This document shows positions 8,464 to 16,679 of a stretch of 64,000 nucleotides of DNA, piece by piece. How positions within the stretch are numbered: the stretch's first letter is position 1; each line of letters begins with the position of its first letter. Origin of the DNA: Microbispora amethystogenes (GTDB taxonomy: Bacteria > Actinomycetota > Actinomycetes > Streptosporangiales > Streptosporangiaceae); NCBI RefSeq assembly GCF_016863015.1, contig NZ_BOOB01000059.1:1-64000 (forward strand), read 5' to 3'. The translations under genes and the position numbers were made by a program. Below the pieces are notes generated by a model. That model saw only the letters and a list, made by a program, of their open reading frames with translations, was not told where the DNA came from and searched no databases.

Positions 8464-8520
8464 GGCGCGTGGGGGCGGGCCGGGCGCGTGGGGGCGGGCC
8501 GGGCGCGTGGGGGCGGGCCG
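8464..8520. repeat. Three 19-bp tandem copies upstream of the kinase gene
   Basis: A 19-base unit beginning GGCGCGTGGGGGCGGGCC is repeated three times perfectly, then decays. It lies in the 272-base spacer between the DUF72 copy 2 stop and the kinase start. It is extremely G-rich on the plus strand and could form quadruplex or slip during replication. Confidence 0.75.
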
Positions 8521-8545
8521 GGCGCGCGGGCTCCGGCCACGCGCC

Positions 8546-9451
8546 TCACCGAGGCGGCCGGGGGCGGACCTCGCAGTCCGGCATGCCCGCCAGCACGGCG
8601 GCGAGTTGCCGGGCGTTGGTCTGCGCGTAGTCGCGGTAGCAGTTGTTCATCAGCACGTGCGTGGTGGTCGCCTCGGCGCCCAGATCACGCAGCCTCGGCG
8701 CCCACCGCTCCAGCTCCTCCGGCGAGTAGTGGTAGCCGAAGCGCTCGTGGACGTCGTGGCTGGTCCACTTGTCGCTGTGCCCGTGGAAGCGCACGACCTC
8801 CAGGTCGGAGGTGGCCGCGACGACCGGGGGGACCGAGTCGGGATAGCCCTGCGGCATGTCCACGCACACGTACGGCAGCCCGTACGACCGGAGGAAGTCG
8901 AGGGTCTCGGCCCGGTTCTCCTCGCTCATCCAGGTGTGGTTGCGGAACTCCACGGAGATCCGGAGCGGTTCGCAGCGCCGCTTGCACTCCAGGATGTAGT
9001 GCTTGTTCGCCCGGCCGATCGGGAACCACCGGGGGAACTGGAAGAGCACCGCCCCGAGCTTGCCCGCGTCCCGCAACGGCAGCAGGGCGCTGAGGAACCG
9101 CTCCCAGACCTGCTCGACGATCCGCGGATCGAGGTCGCGGGCGTACAGGTTCTTGCCGTCGCCGCTCGGCCGCAGGTCCTTCGGCAGCGCGGCCGGCCGG
9201 GTGGGATGCCGCGTGAGCAGGGAGAACGCCTTGACGTCGAAGACGAACCCCGGGGGCGTGCGCGCGGCCCACAGCCTCACGGTGGCCTCGGCGGGCGGCG
9301 CGTAGTAGGTCGAGTCGACCTCCACCAGCGGAAACTCGCCCGCGTAGTGGCGCAGGCGTTCCTCGGGTGTCGTGACGCCGGGCGGATACCACCCGGACTC
9401 CAGCAGCGTCTTGTCGGTCCACGACGCCGTGCCGACCAGGATCTCCCCCAT
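8546..9451 (-). CDS. DUF72 (YecE-like) protein, copy 2
   Basis: A 301-residue DUF72 protein and a clear paralogue of the one at 1947-2864. It begins MGEILVGTASWTDKTLLESG and carries VEVDSTYYAPP, FDVKAFSLLTRHPTRP, FQFPRWFP, VEFRNHTWM, CVDMPQGYP and VRFHGHSDKW. Family function is unknown; some members sit near DNA repair or nucleotide metabolism genes, but nothing comparable lies beside it here. It is divergent from the 9579 gene, leaving 127 bases that must hold both promoters. The ATG start is supported by alignment with the paralogue. Confidence 0.88.
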   Translation of the reverse strand: MGEILVGTASWTDKTLLESGWYPPGVTTPEERLRHYAGEFPLVEVDSTYYAPPAEATVRLWAARTPPGFVFDVKAFSLLTRHPTRPAALPKDLRPSGDGKNLYARDLDPRIVEQVWERFLSALLPLRDAGKLGAVLFQFPRWFPIGRANKHYILECKRRCEPLRISVEFRNHTWMSEENRAETLDFLRSYGLPYVCVDMPQGYPDSVPPVVAATSDLEVVRFHGHSDKWTSHDVHERFGYHYSPEELERWAPRLRDLGAEATTTHVLMNNCYRDYAQTNARQLAAVLAGMPDCEVRPRPPR

Positions 9452-9578
9452 ATCTCACGATAAGTCAGGAGAGGTGTGTCGGGTGTGACGTGTGAAGCGC
9501 CGACGGGTCTATGATGTTGGAAAATAAAGCGGCTCCGGCGTGCGCCGGTCGCCGGCCGAAGCGCACCGGAGGTGGCCG

Positions 9579-10370
9579 ATGCTGTCGACCTGGGCCCTGG
9601 AGACGTTCGGGCCACGCGCCGGGCAGATCCGCCGCGGCGTCGCCGAGGCGCTGGCGATCGCCCTGGAGAACGCCCGGGACGCCCAGCAGACCGCGCGGAC
9701 CCGGCATCTGCATCCGTTCGGCTTCACGATGATGTCGCGCAAGTTCGAGGCGCTGGCCCGCGCGTTCGCGGACATGGCCGACGTCGAGATCGTCAAGCCG
9801 CCGGGCTCCCAGCACGAGCTCGTCGTCCTCGGCGGCAACCTGCTCTTCCCCTTCCGCTACGCGAAGGACCGGTCGGTCGGCGTCGTGAACGCCCGGATCG
9901 GCGACGGCAGGCCGTCGGGGCTGGTCCAGGCGTTGTTCACCCGGTTCGGCCCCCGGCCCTGGACCGAGCAGCTGACGCTGGGCGGCGTCGAGGACGGCAT
10001 GCCCGAGCCGGTCACCCCGGCCGCCCGGGCGCTGACGCAGCTCCCCGAGGGCACCCGCCTGGTGCTCATCGCGTACGCGTGCAACGCCGGGGCCGGGCTG
10101 CTCGACGCGTGGTGGGGCGAGGCCGAGCTGCTCGACCGCACCGGCAACCTGCGCTGGCACCACTACGAGGAGATCCCCCTCGCCGGGGCCGCCCTCGCGG
10201 GAACCCTGTCCGCCGGGACGTTGTCCGTCGAGACGCCGCCCGTCTTCTCCGGGGGCGCGATGCCCGCCCCCGAGATGAACACCCGCTCGCCGTACGAGCG
10301 CGCGGCGGCCCTGCCGCCGGAGAGCGAGGCGCCGGCGGACGCGCCGGACGTCGCCGATGAAGGACGATAG
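9579..10370 (+). CDS. Unknown protein coupled to an XRE-ImmA gene
   Basis: A 263-residue soluble protein that I do not recognise. The ATG at 9579 was chosen because GGAGG stands six bases before it; an in-frame ATG 39 bases upstream lacks such a site. The N-terminal third is helical (ETFGPRAGQIRRGVAEALAIALENA). The central part alternates strands (HELVVLGGNLLFPFRYAKD, RLVLIAYACNAGAGLLDAWWGEAEL) and looks like a nuclease- or binding-type alpha/beta core. The tail is Pro/Ala-rich. Its stop overlaps the ATG of the XRE-ImmA gene, so expression is coupled. This two-gene layout resembles ImmA/IrrE regulatory pairs that control a target protein; the role as target or toxin is inference. Confidence 0.7.
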   Translation: MLSTWALETFGPRAGQIRRGVAEALAIALENARDAQQTARTRHLHPFGFTMMSRKFEALARAFADMADVEIVKPPGSQHELVVLGGNLLFPFRYAKDRSVGVVNARIGDGRPSGLVQALFTRFGPRPWTEQLTLGGVEDGMPEPVTPAARALTQLPEGTRLVLIAYACNAGAGLLDAWWGEAELLDRTGNLRWHHYEEIPLAGAALAGTLSAGTLSVETPPVFSGGAMPAPEMNTRSPYERAAALPPESEAPADAPDVADEGR

Positions 10371-11559
10371 GCGACCGCGCCTGGTCGCGAGGCAGCCGGA
10401 CGGGGAGCCGGGCGAGGGCCGCGCCCCGCGCGAGCCCAGCCCGCAGGCGGTGGCGGACGCCTTCGACGGGACGCGGCTCACCCAGGCCAGACGGCTCGCC
10501 GCGCTGACCAAGAAGGAGGTGGCCGAGCGCGTCGGCGTGTCGCCCGCCGCGGTCGGCCAGTACGAGGCCGGGGTCACCCGGCCGCGTCCCGACCTGGTCC
10601 CGCTCCTCGCCGAGGTGCTCGCGGTGCCGGCGGCGTTCTTCCTGCCGGGCCGCCCGCACGGCAAGCTCGACGGCTCGATGGCGCACTTCCGCAGCCTGCG
10701 CTCCACCCGGGCCTACCAGCGGGCCAAGGCCGTGGCCTTCGTCGAGCAGGTCTGGGAGCTGACGTACGCGCTGGAGAAGCGGGTGCGGCTCCCCTTCGTC
10801 GACCTGCCGGGTTTCGCCGGGGGCGAGGTCGACTCCGGCACCGCCCTCCCCCGCGATCCCGTGGGCGCGGCCCGCGCGCTGCGGGCCCACTGGGGCCTCG
10901 GCGCCGGGCCGGTCAGCCACCTGGTGCGGCACATGGAGTCGCGGGGCATCGTCGTCGTCTTCCCCCGGGCCGACGAGGACGCGGTCACGGTCGACGCCTT
11001 CTCCACCTCCAGCCTGCCCCGGCCCATCGTCGTCCTGACGCCCAACCGCTTCGACGACGTCTACCGGCACCGCTTCACCGCCGCCCACGAACTGGGCCAC
11101 CTCGTCCTGCACGGCGACGCGGCGGCCGGGGACAGCCAGCAGGAGCGCGAGGCCGACTCCTTCGCCGCCGAGTTCCTCACGCCGCGCGACAGCATCGGGC
11201 CGAGCCTGCCCGCCCGCGCCGACCTGCGGCGGCTGGCCGAGCTGCGCCGCGTCTGGGGGGTGTCGGTCGACTCCCTGCTCTACCGGTGCCGGGAGGTCGG
11301 GCTGCTCTCCGACTCGGCGGCGGGCCGGGCCTGGCAGCGGCTCGCCGCACTGCGCGACCAGCCGGGCTTCGCGGCGGAGCCGGTGTCGGGCTACCCCGGC
11401 GAGCAACCCGTGCTGCTCGCCCGGGCCTTCGAGATGGCGGCGGCCGAGGCCCGGCTGACCGTGTCCGCGCTCGCGCGGGAGCTCGCCTGGCCGCCGGCGC
11501 GGGTGCGCGAGCTCATCGGCCTCCCGAATCACCGCCCGGAGCTGAAACTGGTCCTCTGA
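10357..11559 (+). CDS. XRE helix-turn-helix fused to ImmA/IrrE metallopeptidase
   Basis: A 400-residue two-domain protein. Residues about 30-90 form an XRE/Cro HTH (RLAALTKKEVAERVGVSPAAVGQYEAGV). Residues about 180-300 form an M78 (ImmA/IrrE) zinc peptidase with the motif AAHELGHLVLHGD near residue 244 and EREADSFAAEFL supplying the third ligand. Such proteins act as regulators whose peptidase cleaves or releases a partner after DNA damage or phage infection (known for ImmA and IrrE). The gene overlaps the preceding unknown gene by 14 bases. Its 3' end overlaps the convergent MFS gene by 31 bases. Start chosen at the overlapping ATG. Confidence 0.9.
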   Translation: MKDDRRPRLVARQPDGEPGEGRAPREPSPQAVADAFDGTRLTQARRLAALTKKEVAERVGVSPAAVGQYEAGVTRPRPDLVPLLAEVLAVPAAFFLPGRPHGKLDGSMAHFRSLRSTRAYQRAKAVAFVEQVWELTYALEKRVRLPFVDLPGFAGGEVDSGTALPRDPVGAARALRAHWGLGAGPVSHLVRHMESRGIVVVFPRADEDAVTVDAFSTSSLPRPIVVLTPNRFDDVYRHRFTAAHELGHLVLHGDAAAGDSQQEREADSFAAEFLTPRDSIGPSLPARADLRRLAELRRVWGVSVDSLLYRCREVGLLSDSAAGRAWQRLAALRDQPGFAAEPVSGYPGEQPVLLARAFEMAAAEARLTVSALARELAWPPARVRELIGLPNHRPELKLVL

Positions 11560-12950
11560 CCAGGGGCGCCCGCTCCGTCTGCCGCCTGTCGCCGCAGCAG
11601 CGCCGCGCCGGGAGCGCCGAGCAGCGCCGTCGCGGCGAGGACCAGCATGGTCTCCCGGAAGCCCGTGAGCGCGGACCCGGCGGCCGCGCCACGGGTGGTG
11701 AGGAACGTCACCAGCAGCGCGATCCCGAACGACCCGGCCAGCCGCTGCACGACGCTGAACAGGGTGTTCGCATCCGGGACGCGCTCGGGCGGCAGCCCGC
11801 CCAGCAGCGAGACGACCAGGGGCTGGCTGGTGAACCCGATCGCCAGGCCGCGGCCGCAGAGCAGGAGCGTGGTCAGCCAGACGGGCGTGCCGGCCGACAG
11901 CAGCGCCATGAGACCGGTCGTGACCGCGAGGAACAGCATGCCGGCCACCACCACGAACCGCACCGAGAAGCGCTCGGCGACCCTGGTGCCGGCGGCGGCC
12001 GACACTCCCATCGCCAGCCCCTGCGGCAGGAGCGCGAGCCCGGTGACGAGGCCGGTGTGGTGCTGGATCGTCTGGAGATACAGCGGCGCGAGGAACAGCA
12101 CGGCGAACAGCACGATGCTCGACACCGCGCACAGGGCGAGCGTGAGCGCCCGTACGGGATCCCGGGCCAGGTCGAGCGCCAGAGCGGCCTGCGGCCGGCG
12201 GCGCGCCCACAACACGTAGGCGGCCAGGAGCACCAGGCCGGCCGGCCAGGAGAGGGTGGCCCACCCGTGCGCCGCCGCCCGCTCCACTCCGTAGGAGGTC
12301 AGGCCGAGCCCGGCCGCCAGCAGGACCAGCCCGAGCAGGTCCGGCCGTACGGCGCGGTCGCCCCTCGCGCCGAGGCCGGCCCGGCGGGCCGCCAGCGCGC
12401 CGGGCAGGGCGAGCAGCCCGACCGGCAGGTTGACCAGGAAGATGGAGCGCCAGCCGTACGCGCCGATCAGCAGGCCGCCCAGGGAGACGCCCAGCGCGGG
12501 CGCGGCGAAGAACGCGAGACCGGCGGTGAGCGGCACCCTGCCACGCGCCCCCTCGGTGGCGCCTCCCTGTCCGATGAGCAGGCCGATCGCCAGCGGGACC
12601 AGGGGCGCCCCGGCGAGGCCCTGCACGACCCGGAAGCAGATCAGCATGCCGGCGTCCGCGCTGAGCGCGCACGCGACGGAGGAGACCGTGAACAGGGCCA
12701 GGCTCCCGGCGTACGTCGGCACCAGGCCGAAGCGCCTGGCCAGGTACGACGTGGCGGCCAGGCCGATCGCCAGGGCGAGCAGATAGCCGCTCACCGTCCA
12801 TTGGACGACCTCCAGCGGGCGGCCCAGCTCGCGGACGAGATCCGGCACCGCGAGGTTGACCACCGACGAGTCGATCATCGAGAGCACCGGCCCCGCGACG
12901 AGGCCGGCCGACATGAGGCGGGTGGGTGTCGCGCCCGCGGCGGCGGTCAC
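11529..12950 (-). CDS. MFS drug efflux transporter (EmrB/QacA, DHA2 family)
   Basis: A 473-residue major facilitator protein with 14 predicted membrane helices, the count expected of the DHA2 drug:H+ antiporters. Family motifs include MIDSSVVNLAVPDL (motif D1-like), the loop LARRFGLV (motif A) and GAPLVPLAIGLLIGQ (motif C-like Gly/Pro helix). It should export cationic or lipophilic compounds across the cytoplasmic membrane. The GTG start overlaps the TGA stop of the padR gene (GTGA), making a regulator-efflux operon. The C-terminus overlaps the end of the XRE-ImmA gene. Confidence 0.93.
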   Translation of the reverse strand: MTAAAGATPTRLMSAGLVAGPVLSMIDSSVVNLAVPDLVRELGRPLEVVQWTVSGYLLALAIGLAATSYLARRFGLVPTYAGSLALFTVSSVACALSADAGMLICFRVVQGLAGAPLVPLAIGLLIGQGGATEGARGRVPLTAGLAFFAAPALGVSLGGLLIGAYGWRSIFLVNLPVGLLALPGALAARRAGLGARGDRAVRPDLLGLVLLAAGLGLTSYGVERAAAHGWATLSWPAGLVLLAAYVLWARRRPQAALALDLARDPVRALTLALCAVSSIVLFAVLFLAPLYLQTIQHHTGLVTGLALLPQGLAMGVSAAAGTRVAERFSVRFVVVAGMLFLAVTTGLMALLSAGTPVWLTTLLLCGRGLAIGFTSQPLVVSLLGGLPPERVPDANTLFSVVQRLAGSFGIALLVTFLTTRGAAAGSALTGFRETMLVLAATALLGAPGAALLRRQAADGAGAPGQRTSFSSGR

Positions 12951-13492
12951 CCCTTGTCCTCCAGCGCCGTCTCCTCAGGCGCCGTCTCCTCCAGCACCGC
13001 CTCCAGCTCGGCCAGCCAGAGCAGCTCCAGCCGGAGCCGTTCGACGGTGAAGGCGAGGACGCGCTCGCCCCAGGGCGCGTGCCCGGCGGCGGCGGCCAGC
13101 TCCTCCTGCAGGGCCAGCTCGTGTTCGACGCGCTCCCGCCTGACCTCGACGATCCTGCGCCGGTCGGCGACGGGCAGCAGGTCGAACAGGCCGACCCTGA
13201 CCTGGAACTCCTCGTCCTTCACCAGCACCTGGGGATCGGCGGTGCGCAGCAGCGCCAGCAGGCGTTCCCGCCCCTTGCCGGTGATCCGGTAGACGGTGCG
13301 CTGGGGACGGCCGGGCGCCACCTCCTCGGCGATCTTCTCGATCTCCCCGCGCTGCTCGAAGCGGCGCAGGGCGGGATAGAGCGTGTTGTTGTTGAGAAGA
13401 CCGCCCGTGAGGCGCTCCATGTACTTCTTGATCTCGTAACCGTGCTTCGGCGCGGTGAGCAGGCCGCGCAGGATCATTATGTCGGAGTACAC
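12947..13492 (-). CDS. PadR-family transcriptional regulator
   Basis: A 181-residue PadR regulator of the subfamily with a long C-terminal dimerisation helix. The winged helix is in MILRGLLTAPKHGYEIKKYM and LNNNTLYPALRRFEQRGEIEK, with YRITGKGRERL as the wing end. It probably represses its own operon with the MFS pump and is released by the pump's substrate, the usual PadR/LmrR arrangement. The GTG start at 13492 lies only nine bases from a perfect 14-bp palindrome (13502-13515), which may overlap the -10 region. No Shine-Dalgarno is visible, so the message may be leaderless. Confidence 0.92.
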   Translation of the reverse strand: MYSDIMILRGLLTAPKHGYEIKKYMERLTGGLLNNNTLYPALRRFEQRGEIEKIAEEVAPGRPQRTVYRITGKGRERLLALLRTADPQVLVKDEEFQVRVGLFDLLPVADRRRIVEVRRERVEHELALQEELAAAAGHAPWGERVLAFTVERLRLELLWLAELEAVLEETAPEETALEDKG

Positions 13493-13501
13493 CCATCCAA
13501 C

Positions 13502-13515
13502 ATAACCTAGGTTAT
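13502..13515. promoter_or_regulatory. Candidate PadR operator ATAACCTAGGTTAT
   Basis: A perfect 14-base palindrome directly in front of the padR start, with an extra AACCTA half-site at 13519-13524. Position and symmetry suit autorepression of the padR-MFS operon. Confidence 0.6.
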
Positions 13516-13550
13516 TTTAACCTACGAGTCCCGGCGTGCCGAGGGACGGA

Positions 13551-13919
13551 TCAGGCGACGGCCTGGCTCTGCACGACCTGGTCCTTCAGCGGGGCGAGGG
13601 CCCCGGCGATGGCGCCGATCGTCTCCCCGTCCACCCCGCACGACTCCAGCGCACCGGCCAGGTGGACGACCACCTGGCCGAACTCCTCGGCGGTGATGCC
13701 GAGCCCGGCGTGCGCCACGTCCATCGACTTGCCCCGGTACTCCTGCGGACCGCCGAGCGCCGCGGCGACGAAGCTGCGCTGGTGCGCCTTCAGCTTGTCC
13801 ATGTCGACGTCCGCGAAGTATCCCTGCAGCATCGGATCGGCGACGACCCGTGTGTAGAACTCGTCGACCACGGCCGAGACCGCTGCCGATCCGCCGATCT
13901 GATCGAAGATGGACGGCAT
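13551..13919 (-). CDS. glbN: Group I truncated haemoglobin
   Basis: A 122-residue 2-on-2 globin. It opens with MPSIFDQIGGSAAVSAVVDEFYTRVVADP, the classical TrHbN start with the GG motif. It contains FFADVD-like YFADVDMDKLKAHQRSFV with Phe and the haem-pocket Gln, and proximal His in MDVAHAGLGI. Such proteins bind O2 and NO and often act as NO dioxygenases or oxygen scavengers in the cytoplasm. The ATG at 13919 was chosen because GAGGAAACGGT precedes it and homology begins there. It is separated by 58 bases from padR and by a terminator hairpin from the xylanase gene upstream, so it is probably its own transcription unit. Confidence 0.92.
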   Translation of the reverse strand: MPSIFDQIGGSAAVSAVVDEFYTRVVADPMLQGYFADVDMDKLKAHQRSFVAAALGGPQEYRGKSMDVAHAGLGITAEEFGQVVVHLAGALESCGVDGETIGAIAGALAPLKDQVVQSQAVA

Positions 13920-14044
13920 ACCGTTTCCTCTCGTGTCTGTGTGACCTCCTCGCCCGATGCTCGACACGGAAAGTTACAGTGCGATTACCACCCGGAAATA
14001 CGTGCGTAGCGGCCCGCTCACGCAGTCGACACGTTCGACCCGGA

Positions 14045-14076
14045 ACGGTGCCCGCACCCCCGAGCGCGGGCACCGT
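14045..14076 (-). terminator. Hairpin terminator after the GH10 gene
   Basis: Perfect 11-bp arms (ACGGTGCCCGC and GCGGGCACCGT) around a 10-base loop, just beyond the stop of the leftward xylanase gene. There is no U-tract, as is common in high-GC actinomycetes. Confidence 0.6.
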
Positions 14077-14108
14077 CGTACCGGAAGGGCCGGAACCGTG
14101 CGGAGGGG

Positions 14109-15176
14109 TCAGTGCCGTCCCGCGCTCCGCAGCGCGTCCCGGATCGCGGTGTACGCGGGCTTGGGTTGGAGGTTCTCGTCGTACGGCAGCGCCGCGCCCT
14201 CACCCTGGAAGACGGCGGGAATCCAGGAGTACTTGTCGGTGTAGTCCCAGACGGTGATGCCGACGCAGCGGCGGACGGCGAGGCAGGCCTTGGTGACCCT
14301 GGCGTACCAGTCGGCCTGGGTGGCGAGCTTGGTCGCGTCGGCCGGGACGTACATGCGGATGTCCAGTTCGGTGATGGCCACGTCCAGGCCGAGGTCCGCG
14401 AAACGCCGCAGGTTCTGCTCAAGCGTGTCGGGATACCCGTACTGCAGCGCGAGGTGTCCCTGGAAGCCGACGCCGTCGATCGGCACGTGCTGGGCCCTGA
14501 GCGACTTCACGAGGGCGTAGTACGCGTCGCTCTTCGGCCCGATCGCCTCGATGTTGTAGTCGTTCAGGTAGAGCTTCGCGTGCGGGTCGGCCTCACGCGC
14601 CCAGCGCAGCGCGTCGGCGATGTAGCCGGGGCCGAGCGTCCGGTAGAAGATCGTGTCGCGGTAGGTGCCGTCCTCGTTGAACGCCTCGTTCACGACGTCC
14701 CACGAGTAGACCTTGCCCTTGTAGTGGCGGGCCACGGTCGTGATGTGCTTCTTGAGGATCGCCCGGAGCTGGTCGGCGGTGAAGGTGCCGTTGTTCAGCC
14801 AGTCGGGCAGCTGGTTGTGCCAGACCAGGGTGTGCGCCCGGAACGACATGTGGTGCCTGCGGGCGAAGTCGAGCACCTGGTCGCCCTGGGTGAAGTCGAA
14901 CACGCCCTGCTGCGGCTCGGTGGCGTACCACTTCAGCGCGTTGCCCGCGGTGGTGGAGTTGAACTCGCTGCCGAGGATGCCGAGGTACGCCGCGTCCGAG
15001 AACTCGGGGTTGTCGGTCGCCGAACCGAAGTAGCGGTGGGTGTCCGCGGCCAGCCGGCCCAGCGTCGTGTCGTCGTGCCGGTCGGGGCCGGCGGAGGCCG
15101 GCGTCGCCGCCATCGCGGTGACGAGCCCGGCGGCGGCCAGTGAGGCGGCGACTGAGGCGGCGAGTCTGTGCGGCAT
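14109..15176 (-). CDS. Secreted GH10 endo-1,4-beta-xylanase
   Basis: A 355-residue family 10 glycoside hydrolase that cuts internal xylan bonds outside the cell. A signal peptide covers about residues 1-29 (ending TPASA). The catalytic domain fills the rest; there is no carbohydrate-binding module. GH10 landmarks are HTLVWHNQLPDW, SWDVVNEAFNE with acid/base Glu164, GFQGH, and ITELDIR with nucleophile Glu270. The ATG at 15176 has GGAGGA about nine bases upstream and starts the signal peptide cleanly. Upstream are a promoter (15292-15320) and two GAAA-N-TTTC palindromes, so it is probably induced by xylo-oligosaccharides through a LacI-type repressor. Confidence 0.95.
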   Translation of the reverse strand: MPHRLAASVAASLAAAGLVTAMAATPASAGPDRHDDTTLGRLAADTHRYFGSATDNPEFSDAAYLGILGSEFNSTTAGNALKWYATEPQQGVFDFTQGDQVLDFARRHHMSFRAHTLVWHNQLPDWLNNGTFTADQLRAILKKHITTVARHYKGKVYSWDVVNEAFNEDGTYRDTIFYRTLGPGYIADALRWAREADPHAKLYLNDYNIEAIGPKSDAYYALVKSLRAQHVPIDGVGFQGHLALQYGYPDTLEQNLRRFADLGLDVAITELDIRMYVPADATKLATQADWYARVTKACLAVRRCVGITVWDYTDKYSWIPAVFQGEGAALPYDENLQPKPAYTAIRDALRSAGRH

Positions 15177-15251
15177 GAGGAAGGTCCTCCGGTGGGGGAT
15201 ACGGAGCGGGACGTCCAGATCCACGAGCAAGACTGCGCTCACCCGAGCATC

Positions 15252-15263
15252 CGAAATGTTTCG
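15252..15263. promoter_or_regulatory. Operator-like palindrome CGAAATGTTTCG
   Basis: Perfect five-base arms CGAAA/TTTCG around TG, about 22-33 bases downstream of the predicted xylanase transcription start. A repressor here would block elongation or initiation. It matches the GAAA-N-TTTC theme seen at three other glycanase loci in the window. Confidence 0.55.
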
Positions 15264-15291
15264 ATATATTGCCCTAACTTTCCGTTGACGT

Positions 15292-15320
15292 ACCCTATGA
15301 ATCCTTCACTCGCCGGTCAA
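15292..15320 (-). promoter_or_regulatory. SigA-type promoter of the GH10 gene
   Basis: On the minus strand TTGACC (complement 15315-15320), a 17-base spacer and TAGGGT (complement 15292-15297). Both hexamers and the spacing fit a housekeeping promoter, with the start near 15285 and a leader of about 110 bases. Confidence 0.6.
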
Positions 15321-15382
15321 TACGAGATGACAAATCGCCTTTCTAACAGCCATAATGACATTGGACGACTTGACAGACGTCC

Positions 15383-15391
15383 GAAACTTTC
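15383..15391. promoter_or_regulatory. Upstream GAAACTTTC palindrome of the GH10 gene
   Basis: GAAACTTTC, centred on 15387, lies about 100 bases upstream of the predicted start. With the palindrome at 15252-15263 it brackets the promoter, a layout that allows repression by looping. Confidence 0.45.
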
Positions 15392-15433
15392 AGCTCCGCG
15401 TCCTTCTCAGGGGTAAGGACGCGGTCATGGAAA

Positions 15434-15463
15434 GGGGAGGGCCGGGTCGTCCCGGCCCTCCCC
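15434..15463 (-). terminator. Hairpin terminator after the AMIN/GerMN gene
   Basis: Perfect 13-bp arms GGGGAGGGCCGGG and CCCGGCCCTCCCC with the tetraloop TCGT, 15 bases past the stop of the leftward gene at 15478. It separates that gene from the xylanase control region. Confidence 0.7.
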
Positions 15464-15477
15464 TCCGTACGATCCGG

Positions 15478-16461
15478 TCAGGGCTCCAGGCTCTCCGGGA
15501 CGGAGTCGGAGCGGCCCGCCGGGTGCTGGGTGCGGCCCCTGGCGTCGTAGATCTTCACCCAGTGGATGCCGGGCAGCCGCTTGAGCGTGGGCGTGATCTC
15601 GTCGGCGACGGTGAACGCCGACCCGCCGCTGCCGACCGCGCCGGTGAGCCGCACGTGGGCGACCCCGCCGCGGACGACCACGGACCGGAAGCCGGTGGCT
15701 CCCGAGGCGACGAAGCGCAGCCCGGCGGCGTACTCCGCCCGGGTCGGCCCGGCGAACAGCCGCTGGAGCGCGCCGCGCGCGAGGGACGGCGGCGCCACCG
15801 GCCGCCGCACCGCCCGCGTGTACGGCTCCCGTCCCGCGTCGTAGCGGCGGGAGTCGAGGAAGTGGACGCCCACCGGCACGGTGCGGCGCGGCGCCTTGAT
15901 GTCCACGACCACCCGGCTCGGACGGCTGAGCGTGTAGACGCGGTAGGGCGCCTTGCGCGCCAGGCCGATGCCGAAGGTGAGCACCGCCTCGAAGTCGCCG
16001 GCTCTGACGACCTGGATCACCTCGGGCAGCGCGAAGGTCTCGCGGGCGGGGCCGTGGGTGGAGGCGCCGCTCCCGTCGTGGCCGACCGCGCGCTCGAAGC
16101 GCAGGCCGAGGATCGCGTCACCGGCCACCGGGATGGTGTCTCCCGAGCCGTCGGCGATCAGCCGGGACACGTAGCCGGCGGTCCGCCGCGCCGGGAGCGG
16201 GCCGCGGAACTCGAAGACGACCCGGTCCAGGCCGGGGTGGTGCGAGGCGCGCACGCCGACCAGGGTCGCCACGGGCGCGGCCGCCCGCGTCGCGGCGACC
16301 GGGGCCGCGGCGTTGGGGGCCGCGGAGACCGGGGCCGCGGAGACCGGGGCCGCGGCGACGGGCGCGGCGGCCACCGGGGACGACGGCGTCACCACCAGCG
16401 TGGCCGCGCTCACCAGCGACGCGGCCGACGCCGCGAGCGAGCGCATGGGGGGCAGAAACAT
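15478..16461 (-). CDS. Secreted AMIN-like plus GerMN domain protein
   Basis: A 327-residue exported protein. The signal peptide (MFLPPMRSLAASAASLVSAA) is followed by an Ala/Pro/Val repeat linker (PVAAAPVSAAPVSAAP). About residues 75-215 resemble the AMIN-like domain (VVFEFRGPLPARRTAGYVSR, RPSRVVVDIKAP). About residues 225-320 resemble GerMN (SLARGALQRLFAGPTRAEYAAGL, VHFLDS). These modules bind peptidoglycan or envelope polymers in other bacteria; a cell-wall role is inferred. The ATG at 16461 has GAGGAG five bases upstream. Its position between a xylanase and a GH12 enzyme may be chance. Confidence 0.75.
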   Translation of the reverse strand: MFLPPMRSLAASAASLVSAATLVVTPSSPVAAAPVAAAPVSAAPVSAAPNAAAPVAATRAAAPVATLVGVRASHHPGLDRVVFEFRGPLPARRTAGYVSRLIADGSGDTIPVAGDAILGLRFERAVGHDGSGASTHGPARETFALPEVIQVVRAGDFEAVLTFGIGLARKAPYRVYTLSRPSRVVVDIKAPRRTVPVGVHFLDSRRYDAGREPYTRAVRRPVAPPSLARGALQRLFAGPTRAEYAAGLRFVASGATGFRSVVVRGGVAHVRLTGAVGSGGSAFTVADEITPTLKRLPGIHWVKIYDARGRTQHPAGRSDSVPESLEP

Positions 16462-16679
16462 GAGGGCTCCTCTGCCGGGTTCCTTTCGCGGGGTTGGGGG
16501 ACCCGCAGGGGCCGGGACCGTTCCAGCGGTCCGGCTCCTGACTGGAGTATCTCCACATGGCCACAGCCCCCGGCGCGACAGACATGTCACTTTCGGTCGC
16601 ACTTTTCTACCCCAGGGACGGCAGAGTGAGGTCTCAGCCGCCCCCGCCGGTCCGGCGTACCCGGAACGTCCGTGGAAAC

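Noticed and set aside
8464-8520. CRISPR-like array
   Set aside because: The repeats are directly tandem without spacers.
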